Positions 51,703-62,464 of a stretch of DNA of 64,000 nt are shown here, piece after piece. The notes beneath the pieces are model-generated. The model saw only the letters and a list, made by a program, of their open reading frames with translations. It was not told the DNA's origin and did no database searches. The DNA lies in the NCBI GenBank assembly GCA_029237695.1, contig CM055271.1, positions 33,104,462 through 33,168,461 of the forward strand, written 5' to 3'. The translations under genes were made by a program, and so were the position numbers. The number at the start of each line of letters is the position of its first letter. Within the stretch, counting starts at the first letter, position 1. This DNA is from Conchocele bisecta (lineage: Eukaryota > Mollusca > Bivalvia > Lucinida > Thyasiridae).

Positions 51703-51909
51703 CCCTTAGCCTGCTGAATGAAATGTTGTCGTCTGCTGTTTATGTTTTATTTTTCGATTTTTCTCATCAAAAACATGCTTTGACAACACTTTAGAATCAT
51801 TTCCATTGGAAATGATTCTAAAGTGCTGTCAAACCATGTTTTTTATTGAGAAACAGGGCAAACAATAAAGCAACAGCAGACGACAGTTTCGCGATCAGCA
51901 GGCTAAGGG
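51703..51909. mobile_element. A-family TTAA MITE sharing a TTAA with the next A element
   Basis: TTAA 51699-51702 and 51910-51913. CCCTTAGCCTGCTGAATGAA ... CAGCAGGCTAAGGG. Core CAACACTTTAGAATCATTTC / GAAATGATTCTAAAGTGCTG. Confidence 0.9.
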
Positions 51910-51913
51910 TTAA

Positions 51914-52605
51914 CCCTTACACCACTATCTTAATTTTTTGTCGTCTGCTGTTTATTTTCTATTTTCCATTTCTATCATCAAAAACATGTTTTGACAGCAC
52001 TTTAGAATAATTTACAACTAGTCAAGGACATCACCGACTCAATCAATTAAGTTGGATCGTGACGTGACGGCTGCTATTTGTTAATTGGCATTTTATATTT
52101 TTCAATAAAACTGAACATATACAGCATATAACTGTATAAACACTTGGATTGAACCCTAGTTTACATTTACAAACTTACACCAGCATTATATTGTTGATTT
52201 CAATACAATTTTTTATCATAAAAAAACATGTTATTATTTCTCAGATATTCATGAATTTTGTCAATAAAATATATATATTTTTTATTTATTTATAAACAAT
52301 AAAAGCTTAAAATATTTCACAACTACTATTAACATGCATATTGAAATAACCCACAGGTTATTTAATTTAAAAATATGTAAATTTGATACTTTATCACTGT
52401 TTTTGAAAATTCCACAGGAAAATGCCACTTTACAAGAGTAAGCCGTCATGACTGTATATCAAGACAGTCATGAACTCCCGACTAATTTACAACATGCTTT
52501 GACAGCACTTCAGAATCATTTCCATTGAAAATCATTCTGAAGTGCTGTCAAACTATGTTTTTATTGATAAATAAATAAGACAAGATATAAAACTTATACA
52601 ATTGT
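51914..52605. mobile_element. A-family MITE interrupted by a 467-bp insertion
   Basis: Left part 51914-52017 ends AGAATAATTTACAAC; right part resumes ATTTACAACATGCTTTGACA at 52485. Core palindrome 52502-52548. The right terminus is lost. Confidence 0.85.
52018..52484. mobile_element. DNA transposon remnant with 9-bp target duplication
   Basis: Flanked by ATTTACAAC on both sides. Ends TAGTCAAGGACATC and, in reverse complement, TAGTCGGGAGTTCATGAC. A sub-terminal inverted pair GTGACGGCT / AGCCGTCATGA is present. The interior is AT-rich and non-coding. A 9-bp duplication fits Mutator-like elements (8-11 bp); class uncertain. Confidence 0.75.
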
Positions 52606-53338
52606 GTTATCATTCCAACGCTGAATGAAATATCGTGTTGAATTAATTTTTTGTCTGCTGTTTATTTTTTGCTTTGCTTTTTTCTTAATGAAAACATGTT
52701 TCGACATACATGAGAATAGATATATAGAAAAGTTAGAAATGAAAGCAGAAATCACAACAATCTTCGTATCATTCATTCTTAGGGTTAATTATAAATATAT
52801 TTCTTATTTGTTCACAAACATTGATAAATCCTGTCACTATTTATATTTTTCAGAAGAAACCGTGTATCCACAACATGAACTTAATTAAGTCAATTTATGA
52901 ATTAAATTGTTTATAAATTGTATATATCCTGATCCGCATGTAAACAAAATTACATCTATGTATATACCTCCGTATATCGATCACACAAATATATATCAAT
53001 TATAGCACATAGTAAATGTACGTAGTATGAATTCCTTGAAACATTATTTATAAATATATACTAATATGTGTATGTAAAATCCAATAATCCAAGTATAAAC
53101 ATGATAAAATCGAGGCTGGTATAAAACTGTATCAAATTCAGGTTTCTATGAATGGGAAGAATTTAAATATCGTGATACACACCAATCCCACCTGTTTATA
53201 TTACACTGTGTCAATATCCTGAAACTTTGAATGTAGAATAGACTGGCAGGTAGTTAAGTTGACCCATCATGCATGGCTTGCTATAAATAGACAGGTGAGG
53301 CAGTCTTCACACATGCCAAACCCTATAATTTGACTGAC
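52606..53338. other. AT-rich intergenic sequence
   Basis: A degenerate A-like fragment at 52640-52690 (TTTTTTGTCTGCTGTTTATT), otherwise no recognised feature. Confidence 0.4.
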
Positions 53339-53342
53339 TTAA

Positions 53343-53550
53343 CCCTTAGACCTTGTCCACTGTGGGAACAGAAAATTGTCATCTCCTGCTGTGTCATATT
53401 TTGTATTTGCTCTCAATAAGAACATGGTTTGACAGCATTTTAGAATCATTTCCAATGGAAATGATTCTAAAATGATGTCAAACCATGTTTTTGATGAGAA
53501 AATGGTAAAAAGAAATTAAACAGCAGACGCCAAAATTTAATACCTAGTTA
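53343..53550. mobile_element. A-family MITE
   Basis: TTAA 53339-53342, CCCTTAGACCTTGTCCACTG; core CAGCATTTTAGAATCATTTC / GAAATGATTCTAAAATGATG; right end degraded near AATACCTAGTTAA. Confidence 0.82.
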
Positions 53551-53642
53551 AACCACCAGGACATGACATCAGTGGGCCACCAGCTAGTAAAGGTATATGT
53601 TGTCACATTACAACCAAGCTAATAGTCAGGCAGTTTGTTTAA

Positions 53643-53969
53643 CCCTTACTCTTAATTTTTTGTCGTCTGCTGTTTATTTTCTAGTTTCCATTTTTATCAT
53701 CAAAATCATGCTTTGACAGCACTTTAGAATAACTTACAACATATGTCTTGACAGCGCTTTAGAATCATTTCCATTGGAAGCACTTTAGAATCATTTCCAT
53801 TGGAAATGATCGATTCTGAAGTGCTGTCAAACCATGTTTTTATTGAGAAATAAGGCAGGATATAAAAGCAAAAGCAGACGAGACGCAACAGCTTCTATAT
53901 TGTATCTCTAAAGTGTATGTTGTTACCACTCATGTGACAACAATTGTTGTGTGTAGCGGTCTAAGGTTT
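53643..53969. mobile_element. A-family MITE with a B fragment inserted near its right end
   Basis: TTAA 53639-53642. Core with an extra partial duplication of CACTTTAGAATCATTTCCAT. At ~53888-53938 a B-derived stretch (AAGTGTATGTTGTTACCACT CATGTGA) interrupts AACAATTGTTGTGTGTAGCG GTCTAAGG. Confidence 0.8.
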
Positions 53970-54105
53970 AATGGCGTTTAACGGCCTGTCAACAGCTAAA
54001 GTCATCTCAGGTCGGGTCAACGGGGTCGAATCCCGTATTTCACCTATATGGATGGGGGAATCCCAAAATCAAAACTGAATATTTATGAAAAAGATATACA
54101 TTCAG
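53970..54105. mobile_element. S-family fragment
   Basis: GGCGTTTAACGGCCTGTCAA CAGCTAAAG, GGGTCGAATCCCGTATTTCA; truncated. Confidence 0.6.
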
Positions 54106-54164
54106 TTTCTGAAATGTGGCGGCGACTGGAGAAATTGGGCTTATGGGATTTGTGACCAGTGTAG

Positions 54165-54372
54165 CTATCTTAATTTTTGGTCGTTTGCTGTTTGTTTTCT
54201 ATTTTCCATTTTTATAATAAAAAAACATGCTTTGACGGCACTATAGAATAACTTACAACATGCCTTGACAGCACTTTAGAATCATTTCCATTGGAAATGA
54301 TTCTTAAGTGCTGTCAAACCATGTTTTTATTGAGAAATAAGGCAAGATATAGTAAAAACAACAGCGGACGAT
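54165..54372. mobile_element. A-family MITE without clear termini
   Basis: CTATCTTAATTTTTGGTCGT ... AGATATAGTAAAAACAACAG CGGACG; core CAGCACTTTAGAATCATTTC. Confidence 0.75.
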
Positions 54373-54481
54373 ATATATATTCAGTTTCTGAAATGTGGCG
54401 GCTACTCAGGAGATATTGGGTTTGTGGGATTTGTGACCAGTGTAGCTCCTGATGAGCCTGTGCATCCACACAGTCTGATCA

Positions 54482-54786
54482 GTAGCCTATTTCATCAACA
54501 TTGCAAAGTATACTTTAGTAGCAAAGTATACTTTGAGGGAGAAATTTTCAATTTTATGATAAATTTATTAATTTTTATTAGACTGAATTTATTACATTAT
54601 CACAGCCAATTTGGCTGTGATAATGTAATAAATTCAGTATAATAATTCTGCATACTTTTAATCATGAAATATATGCTTTTGTTAGTTCTATATGAAATAA
54701 TGCATTTCAGGAAAAATAAATGATTACTCCCTCAAAGTATACTTTGCTAGTAAAGTATACTTTGCAATGTTGATGAAATAGGCTAC
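54482..54786. mobile_element. G-family palindromic MITE, complete, nested in F
   Basis: GTAGCCTATTTCATCAACAT ... TGTTGATGAAATAGGCTAC, perfect 20-bp termini; central palindrome ~54583-54642. Confidence 0.9.
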
Positions 54787-55359
54787 AGGAGTTTACACTG
54801 TTTGCCATTCCATCATTGAAACACCCGTCATGCTTCTAACAAGCAACATAGATCGTTATCAGGCTACAAGAGTGTGCTAATTGATCAGGAGCTTCACTTT
54901 TGAGCTCCAGATAGCTGTATTATTATAACATGGATAGATAATAGATGGATAATAATAGATGAGGTGTGACCAAATGTATAATGTTGGACGGTTCCGAAAA
55001 AGAGGGGTGCGGATAGAAAATAAAACTATTAATTATTGACTTTTTACTTACAAAAACATAAACTAATCAATAAAAACACAAATTTACTGAATATATATAT
55101 TATAAAAAAAAAATTGTTTCTGTTAGACGGGAGGCCCGAACTCGCAACCTTGCGGTTATGGTATCGTATGGTATCTCCCCATAATCTTTAAACATTCAGG
55201 CACCGTTGTCCATCTACCGGTATAGTGATCTGCTGTGGTAATAGTCTCACAAGTAATTTACACTGCACTGGCCACAAATCCCTTAAGCCCCATTTCTCCA
55301 GTCACAGTCACAAATCAGAATATACTGGCAGATCCAGACTTGGAAAGATCAAACTTTCA

Positions 55360-55751
55360 AAGCAGCTACAGTCGAACCTCCCCGAACGGCCACCTCTCTA
55401 CAACAACACCCTCTCTATAACAGCCACTATTTTATATCCTAAATGGATTATTCAGTTACATCATTCTGTATCTAACCCTTAGACTGCTGAGCACAAAAAT
55501 TGTCGTATGTTGCTGATTCGCCTTCTGTCTCAATAAAAACATGTTTTGACAGCATTTTAGAATCATTTCCATTGGAAATGATTCTAAAATGTTGCCAAAA
55601 CATGTTTTTATGAGAATTATCGAAGAAAATAAATAAACAGCGGACGACAAAATTTAATTCAGTATTAACCTACCTACAACAGCCACCTCTCCATAACAGC
55701 CAGTTTTGCGTCTTCCCATGGATGGCTGTTGTAGAGAGGTTGCACTGTACT
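55360..55751. mobile_element. V-related MITE with nested A element
   Basis: ACAGTCGAACCTCCCCGAAC ... TGGCTGTTGTAGAGAGGTTG CACTGT; internal CTCTCTACAACA and CTCTCCATAACAGCC. An A MITE (55474-55668) sits inside. Confidence 0.7.
55474..55668. mobile_element. A-family MITE nested in V
   Basis: CTAACCCTTAGACTGCTGAG; core CAGCATTTTAGAATCATTTC / GAAATGATTCTAAAATGTTG; ends GACGACAAAATTTAATTC. Confidence 0.8.
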
Positions 55752-55777
55752 TGGTTTGCACATGCTCAAATTTAGGC

Positions 55778-55838
55778 TTATTGATTAATTGATTTATTGA
55801 TTGATTGATTAATTGATTTATTGATTGACTGATTTATT
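55778..55838. repeat. TTGATTGATTGATTAA microsatellite
   Basis: Tetranucleotide (TTGA)n with (TTTA) variants over ~60 bp. Confidence 0.9.
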
Positions 55839-56111
55839 GGCATTTTACGTCCTGTCAACAGCAATTAAGTGCATATACAGACAGAAAACTATGTTAGCAA
55901 CAGTCTCTGGGTAAAAGTATTACATCGTGCACCTGTGTAAAAATCTCACCTGAAACTGATGGGGTCAAATAAATGATTTTTCCCTAAAACTATATTCTAT
56001 AGTTACAAGTAAAATACAATCCCGTTATTTCCAAATGCAACCATATTGAGATAGCAATATAACTAACTATTATCAGTTTCATTGTTCCCCACAATAACTG
56101 CACTCATTAAC

Positions 56112-57060
56112 CCTGGCTATGCTGAATGAAATGTTGTCGGTCTGCTGTTTGTTAATTTTCCTTGTTCTCAATAATTAGATGGCCACAGCCGGCATGTCAC
56201 ACCATCGACTGGAGTCTTTCATAGTATACTGAAAAACTTTAACCCGCAAGTGGGCATGACAAAAACATTGTTTGGCAGCACTTTAGAATCATTTCCAATG
56301 GAAATGATTCTAAAGTGCTGTCAAACCATGTTTTTACTGAGAGAACATTAAATATATTAAACAACAGCAGACAATTTTTTTTATTGGAAATGATTCTAAA
56401 GTGCTGTCAAACCATGTTTTTACTGAGAGAACACTAAAACTATTAAACAACAGAAGACAACAAGTTTTGCTTCCCACATTCTAAGGGTTAACCCTTACAC
56501 AGCTATCTTAATTTTCTGTCGTCTGCTGTTTATTTTCTATTTTCCATTTTTATCATCAAAAACATTCTTTGACAGCACTTTAGAATAATTTACAACATGC
56601 TTTGACAGCACTTTAGAATCATTTCCAATGGAAATGATTCTAAAGTGCTGTCAAACCATGTTTTTACTGAGAGAACACTAAATATATCAAACAACAGCAG
56701 ACAAATTTTTTTATTGTAAATGATTCTAAAGTGCTGTCAAACCATGTTTTTACTGAGAGAACACTAAAACTATTAAACAACAGAAGACAACAATTTTTGC
56801 TTCCCACATTCTAAGGGTTAACCCTTACACAGCTATCTTAATTTTCTGTCGTCTGCTGTTTATTTTCTATTTTCCATTTTTATCATCAAAAACATTCTTT
56901 GACAGCACTTTAGAATAATTTACAACATGCTTTGACAGCACTTTAAGTCATTTCCATTGGAAATGATTCTAAAGTGCTGTCAAACCATGTGTTAAGTGAG
57001 AGAAAACTAAAAATAGGAAACAACGGCAAACGACAATTTTTGCTTCCCGCATTCTAAGAG
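56112..57060. mobile_element. Three A-family MITEs head to tail, sharing TTAA sites
   Basis: Elements 56112-56487, 56492-56817 and 56822-57060 are separated by TTAA at 56488-56491 and 56818-56821 and closed by TTAA at 57061-57064. An R fragment (GATGGCCACAGCCGGCATGT, ~56175-56260) is inside the first. Elements 1 and 2 have a duplicated right half (GAAATGATTCTAAAGTGCTG appears twice in each). Confidence 0.85.
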
Positions 57061-57285
57061 TTAACAGCAGTATTACAAGGTATGATGTTGATACGGTTAA
57101 ATTTGTTTTATATGTAAATGAAAAATTAAAACTATAATCTGACAGTAAAACGACAATCAAGTTATTTCCTCATGCCACCATATACAACTGTAATTGTGTC
57201 AAAATCCATTCCATTGTTCCCCACAATAACTACATGCACTCAATTATTCCGTTACTGAATCAATATAAGACTCCCTCCAGCAAAA

Positions 57286-57600
57286 TTCCAGGAAACAGCT
57301 GGCAACCTAAGTGAATAAGTACAGTTACACAGTACAGGCTTCTACCTCCAGCACAGATATCTGTTTGTAAACACAGCGAGTAGGGAACATTGGGTAAGAT
57401 AAGGGGGGACAACTGTAACATCCCAGGAAACACAGCTGGCTACCTGAGTGAATGAGTACACAGTTACACACTGTCACTGGCTTCTACCTCCTGGCACAGT
57501 TATTCTGTTTGTAAACACAGCGGCACAGATATTCTGTTTGTAAACACAGTGAGCAGGGACATTGTGCTAGATATAAGAGGGACAACTGTGAATGGGCAAT
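57286..57600. repeat. ~130-bp tandem duplication
   Basis: CCAGGAAACAGCTGGCAACC, GTGAATAAGTACAGTTACAC and TTCTGTTTGTAAACACAGCG recur after ~135 bp, and the last phrase a third time. Confidence 0.75.
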
Positions 57601-57966
57601 CACAGTTGAATGGGTAGCACTTGTTGGAGACAAAATTGATGTATATAATTGTTCAAATAGTATTAAATGGAACATAATTATATCTGTAGGTGATATAGAA
57701 TTAACTAAAAAGTGTTATGTTTCACAAATTGTGCTGTCAAGTTACATTACACACTACACAGTAATAGTAGAAATGTATTATCAAAGTATCTCCTCTGTTT
57801 TCCAGCATCTATAATCATATATTATATACCGGTATATCAGAATAAAACTCAAATTGCTTGGAGATTGATCAAATGAACTGAAGCGTTTCATTGACAGAAA
57901 ACGATGGATTTACAAGTTATTGTTAAAGATTACGTAGTCATAAATAAGTAAGAGGTGAGATGCAAT

Positions 57967-58186
57967 GTACAGTGAAACCTCTCTAAATCGAACACCCTGG
58001 GAGCTCCGAGCGTGTCCAATTTAGAGATGTTCCACTTTAAAACAGACAGATGCATGACTACCTCAAGACAAGCGTGTATGCTTTTTAATCACGAACAGAC
58101 ATTATCATCGGAGGTAAAGTGCAATGAACATAATCAAAATTACGCACAACTAACTTTTCGGTGACCGGTTTCACTGTATTACAGTA
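57967..58186. mobile_element. V-family MITE
   Basis: TACAGTGAAACCTCTCTAAA ... CGGTTTCACTGTATTACAGT; internal hairpin CACCCTGGGAGCTCCGAGCG with TTAGAGATGTTCCACTT. Confidence 0.65.
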
Positions 58187-58214
58187 CATGTAGTATGAAA
58201 CCCCTATATCTTCT

Positions 58215-58440
58215 ATATTTTATCTTGAAAGTATATGTTGTTACCAGGCGCGTAGCTGCATTAAGGCACTGCAGGCCCGGGCCTGCAGAATTTTTGAGAA
58301 AATGGAAAAAATAATGTGCCAGAGTGCATCATTTTAATTACCTTCTAGTTTCAATTTTTTTTCCGGGGGGTTCAAATGAGTGGTAACAACATATACTTAA
58401 ATGGAGAAATAAAAAAATAAAAATTATTGCATCCTAAAGC
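58215..58440. mobile_element. B-family MITE with a 128-bp insert in its hairpin
   Basis: AAGTATATGTTGTTACCA | insert 58240-58368 (GGCGCGTAGCTGCATTAAGG, GCAGGCCCGGGCCTGCAGAA palindrome) | GGGGTTCAAATGAGTGGTAA CAACATATACTT. Confidence 0.7.
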
Positions 58441-58444
58441 TGAA

Positions 58445-58860
58445 ATGTTTGTTTGTTTGTTCATTAGTGTTTAACGGCCTATCAACAGCTACGGTCATGT
58501 AATACTCACATAAGAGGTATCATAACCAGATTCAACTGTCACATACAAAATGCCAAAGACGTATGTGAGGGCCAAACCAGGTCTCCAGTCGGGATTCCGG
58601 TAAGGATGAACCCCGATCGTTAAATTACCCATCGCGTGCTCCCACCTGCCACCCACTAAACTGAAATGGGTTAATTGGTTTAGTATTGTGTTTTGTGTAC
58701 CACTGTGGTGGACACTCCAAGACAGACGACTTGAAATGCTAAAAAGTGAAAGTAAAAGGGCTTAAAGTCCCAACAACATCTGTCATATAGAGACAGGACC
58801 ACTGTTTAAACTCTCATCCGACAGACCAATGGGATGGAAATACCTAATTGCACGTTTTCT
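58445..58860. mobile_element. S fragment followed by a T SINE fragment
   Basis: GTTTAACGGCCTATCAACAG, GGGCCAAACCAGGTCTCCAG, then at ~58743 AAGTGAAAGTAAAAGGGC and ATAGAGACAGGACCAC. Confidence 0.6.
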
Positions 58861-59200
58861 GCTTTATAGGCAACAGGTTGCACTTATAATATCATTTTCT
58901 ACACAGTAAAAATGTGCGTAATAATATTTACACTTCACACACTAAAATATAGAAAACCCTGCAGGGCGTTGACTCTCATGCTTCGCTACATTGTTATCGA
59001 GCCTGAGAGACAATTCTACAATATGGCACAAAACTATTACCATGAACTTACCTAATAAAGTGTGTATTAGCAAAATTCTTAGGTCACTCACCACGAAGTA
59101 AGCAAAGAACGCTTCAAACACACATTTGGAAAGACTACTCCATCATAACTCTTATGTAATGCAGTGTAATGAAATGTAACTAGAGTTATGTACTCAGAAC
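58850..59200 (-). mobile_element. Y-family element, inverted copy
   Basis: CTTTATAGGCAACAGGTTGC, CTAATAAAGTGTGTATTAGC, TTTGGAAAGACTACTCCATC, i.e. the complement of 49520-49795 with ~80 bp more interior. Confidence 0.75.
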
Positions 59201-59252
59201 TAGTAAATATAGTACCATATAAATACTTTCCACGCCTAGGGAGAGGATTTAA

Positions 59253-60486
59253 CTCTTTGCATACTGGGAAATTTGTGGGCTATAAATAGTTCAAAACTAG
59301 ATTGGTCAGTAAGCGAGGCTTACGGAATACCCACGCGTGGGCCCAGGTACCCCTAAAATATGTAAAAATTTACAAGTGTGTGGGCTTGTGACCTTGACTC
59401 TGGGCTTAGCGGGAGCGGCATGAACGTGAATTTGTCACAGAGTGGTAGAGGTCCATTGGAGCAATGCGTGTGTGAAATGTGAAGCAGATCCGAGCAAGGA
59501 AATCGAAGTTATAACCGATTTCTCTGATGTTATGTTTTGTAAAGAGACTGAAGTATGTGAGGTTGACCTCGAGATCAGCGGGAATTTGACACAGCACATG
59601 ATAGTAGAGCCTTAGAGGAATGCATGCATGAAATATTAAGAATTTTCGATGAAAGAAATAGAAGTTATAACATATTTCTCTGATGTTAAGTTTTGTAAAG
59701 AGACTAAGTATGTGACCTTGACCTTGGGATCACCGGGGGAGGGGGGAGGTTTGGACGGTCGTAGATTTGTCACAGCATGATAGTACAACCGTAGAGCAAT
59801 GCACAAGTGAAATATTAAGAATTTTCAATGAAGGAAATAGAAGTTATAACTTATTTCTCTGATGTTATGTTTTGTAAAGAGACTAAGTATTTGACCTTGG
59901 GATCAGCGGGGGTTGGACGGTCATGGATTTGGCACAGCATGGTAGTAGCTAGAGCCTTACAGGAATGCATGTGTGAAATATTAAGCATCTTAGATGAAGG
60001 AAATAGAAATAGAAGTTATAACAATATTTCTCTGATATTAAGTTTAGACTAAGTATTTGACTTTGACCTTGGGAGCAGCAGGGGGTTTGACAGTCGTAGA
60101 TTTGGCACAGCATGGTAGTAGAGCCTTACAGGAATGCATGTGTAAAATATTGAGCATTTTAGATGAAGGAAATAGAAGTTATAACAATATTTCTCTGATG
60201 TTAAGTTTACAGACGCACGGACGGACGCACGGACAGACAACCTGACTCCAGTATACCCCCCACACCCCCTCACAACTCGTTGCGGGGAGTATAATTAGCA
60301 GATGACAATTCATCATATTTTCTTGTATTTCTCACCGTAAATATCATGAATATGTCTTGGAATTTCAATAGAATTGAGTCGTGAGGACTCAATTCTAATG
60401 AAATTTCAAGACATATTTACAGAGAGAAATAAAACATACACTCCTAATTCGTTTGGCGGATATTTTTGCCGCTAGCATGCAAAGAG
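59253..60486. mobile_element. C-family TTAA MITE carrying a D element
   Basis: TTAA 59249-59252 then CTCTTTGCATACTGGGAAAT; right part from ~60297 with core GAATTTCAATAGAATTGAGT / ACTCAATTCTAATGAAATTT and end GCATGCAAAGAG then TTAG. Confidence 0.85.
59300..60296 (+). mobile_element. D-family pearl-like element, long form
   Basis: GATTGGTCAGTAAGCGAGGC ... ACTCGTTGCGGGGAGTATAA. Six core units with TGACCTTGACC(T/C)TGGGATC, an ACGGACGGACGCACGGAC run and a terminal TATACCCCC/GGGGAGTATA hairpin. The text around it reads TTCAAAACTA | GCAGATGAC when removed. Confidence 0.82.
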
Positions 60487-60576
60487 TTAGCTCACAACCT
60501 CGGGAATTGAAGCCCATTGCCCTATCTCCTAGGCCATGGCTCATCCACGACTCATCCACAATTAGTGGAAACGGGC

Positions 60577-60981
60577 ATAGAGAATACCAGGCGAGTGTCT
60601 TTTGATATCAAGTTTATCAGGCGAGGCTAGGAACGCGTAGGAATTCCGAGGCTTGCCGAGGAATTCCAACCGTTTCCGATCCGAGCCTGATAAACTTGAT
60701 ATCAAAATACACTAGCCTGGTATTCTATTTATCAGGTAACTTTTTATGCTCGAAAATGACCACAGATGACGTCATTATCAATTGACAGAACGCGGACTTG
60801 TTTACGTTGCGTCATTATACACTGACGTCATTCGGTAACGTCACGTGACGTCAACCGACCAATGGAACGTCAGTTTTCACTTTGTTGTAACCCGGATGTT
60901 GATATCAGGTCAATGCCTGATACAACAATATGTTATCAGTCAGTGCGTATTCGGTCAATACAGGGCAGGTTACCTGATAAA
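60577..60981. mobile_element. H-family element, best copy
   Basis: GAGAATACCAGGCGAGTGTC, TTTTGATATCAAGTTTATCA, CTGACGTCATTCGGTAACGT, CACGTGACGTCAACC, GACCAATGGAACGTC and GGTTACCTGATAAATA. Palindromic at both modules. Confidence 0.85.
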
Positions 60982-61059
60982 TATAATTCTGGTGTCAATA
61001 ACAAAAAACAGTCCATCTGTAGAATGGTGTATACTCGCTTAGGATTCAAATCTGATTAA

Positions 61060-61292
61060 CTCTTTGCATGCTGGGAAATTTCTGGGCTATAAATAGTTCA
61101 AAAAATAGCAAACGACAATTCATTGTATTTTCTTTTATTTCTCCCTATAAATATCATGAATATGTCTTGGAATTTCATTAGAATTGAGTCCTGAGGACTC
61201 AATTCTAATGAAATTTCAAGACATATTTACAGAGAGAAATAAAACATACTCCTAATTCGTTTGGCGGATATTTTCGCTGCTAGCATGCAGAG
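61060..61292. mobile_element. C-family TTAA MITE, complete
   Basis: TTAA 61056-61059 and 61293-61296. CTCTTTGCATGCTGGGAAAT ... CTGCTAGCATGCAGAG. Core TTGAGTCCTGAGGACTCAAT. Confidence 0.9.
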
Positions 61293-61301
61293 TTAACACT
61301 A

Positions 61302-61775
61302 GAAATGTGGCCTGTCGGCATATGAATGCCCCCGGTGTCAGCCAATGAAAACGAGGCCCATTTGAACACAGAGGGCCAGAGAAGTGTGGATTTGTCACAG
61401 CATGTACATGTAAGCAGACTATCAGAGCAAAGAGTGTGTGAAATTAATAATTAAGCAGATCCATACAAGGAAACAGGCATTATAAGACACGTACCCCGAG
61501 TTTCGAATACACCAAGTATGTGACCTTGACCCTGGGCTTAGCGAGGATGGGACGATCACGGATGGACGGACGGAAGGACGATCCAACGATATGGAGAAAG
61601 GGGCCATTTCCATTGTTCTAGAACAATAGAAATGGCCCCTTGTTATGAATAGAATAAGGGGCCAAACAGAATAATTCAAAGGATTCTTTTGTGTTAGGCT
61701 CCTCCCAATGGCCCTAGCTTCCTCCCGTTTGGTTGCCCGAACGGACGGACGGACATCCTTCCGCCTGCCCGCACC
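61302..61775 (+). mobile_element. P-like element with a palindromic insert
   Basis: ACTAGAAATGTGGCCTGTCG, TATGTGACCTTGACCCTGGG, GGACGGACGGAAGGACGATC. At 61599-61640 is a perfect palindrome (AGGGGCCATTTCCATTGTTC arm). Confidence 0.65.
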
Positions 61776-61895
61776 GAGATGGTTTAAATGAGTGGTCGCA
61801 ACATATACTTTCATGGAGAAATAACAAAAATAAAATATCTTAAAAAATTCATACCCGTAAAGGTGTATTCCTCATGTAATGGGTAAAGGATATCG
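61776..61895. mobile_element. B-family MITE, right half
   Basis: GAGATGGTTTAAATGAGTGG, CAACATATACTTTCATGGAG, and the end CATGTAATGGG. Confidence 0.75.
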
Positions 61896-62239
61896 GAGAC
61901 TCAGTGAGTGTGTTTAATTACTGTTGCAGGTTAGACCACACCAAATAGTTTTAATATATAATTTAACTGAATCCCATCCAATAAGGCCATGCAGTCTCTC
62001 CTACTTTCACTATTCATATGGATACTGTAGGACCTACTTGTACATGACCTGCAGCAAGTCTGTACTGGTTCTGCATGAATTAAACAATAGGTTCACTTAC
62101 TCCTAAGAAAGAAAAATCCAACCTCGTCATATCCCCCAATATTGTTTACATTTTTCGGCCGCGGACCAACAGGTTCGGTGTTTTTTTTTACCTAATTGCT
62201 TCAAATATGCTGAAAACTGGTGTTAAAAGCACCCCAAGA
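61896..62239. other. Unrecognised intergenic sequence
   Basis: No repeat family or coding signal recognised. The frame at 61924-62106 is 60 codons and unremarkable. Confidence 0.4.
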
Positions 62240-62395
62240 TAATTCCAGCACAAAAATATTTAAACAATTCCCTAACATTTGATTGGCCCGTAGCAAGTCT
62301 CTGTCCAAAATTTATATCCCAGTAAACTCCCACACTGAACTACTTTCCGTAACCGTGAGGCGCAGTTAAAATAATTCTTAAGACAAGAAACGAGG
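62240..62395. mobile_element. X-family element, left arm
   Basis: TAATTCCAGCACAAAAATAT ... CGTAACCGTGAGGCGCAGTT AAAATAATTCTTAAGA; the hairpin half is absent. Confidence 0.75.
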
Positions 62396-62464
62396 CAAAG
62401 CCACGAAGGCCAGGTTTTTTCCAAGCATAGACACTTGGATAACATAATTATACCCACTTTTTGT

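Larger units (their letters stand above)
54106..54900. mobile_element. F-family element(s) split by an A MITE and a G MITE
   Basis: GAAATGTGGCGGCGACTGGA (54110) and again at 54390 flank an A element (54165-54372). After CACAGTCTGATCA a complete G MITE (54482-54786) interrupts before the F text resumes at ~54790 (TTTACACTGTTTGCCATTCC). Confidence 0.75.
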
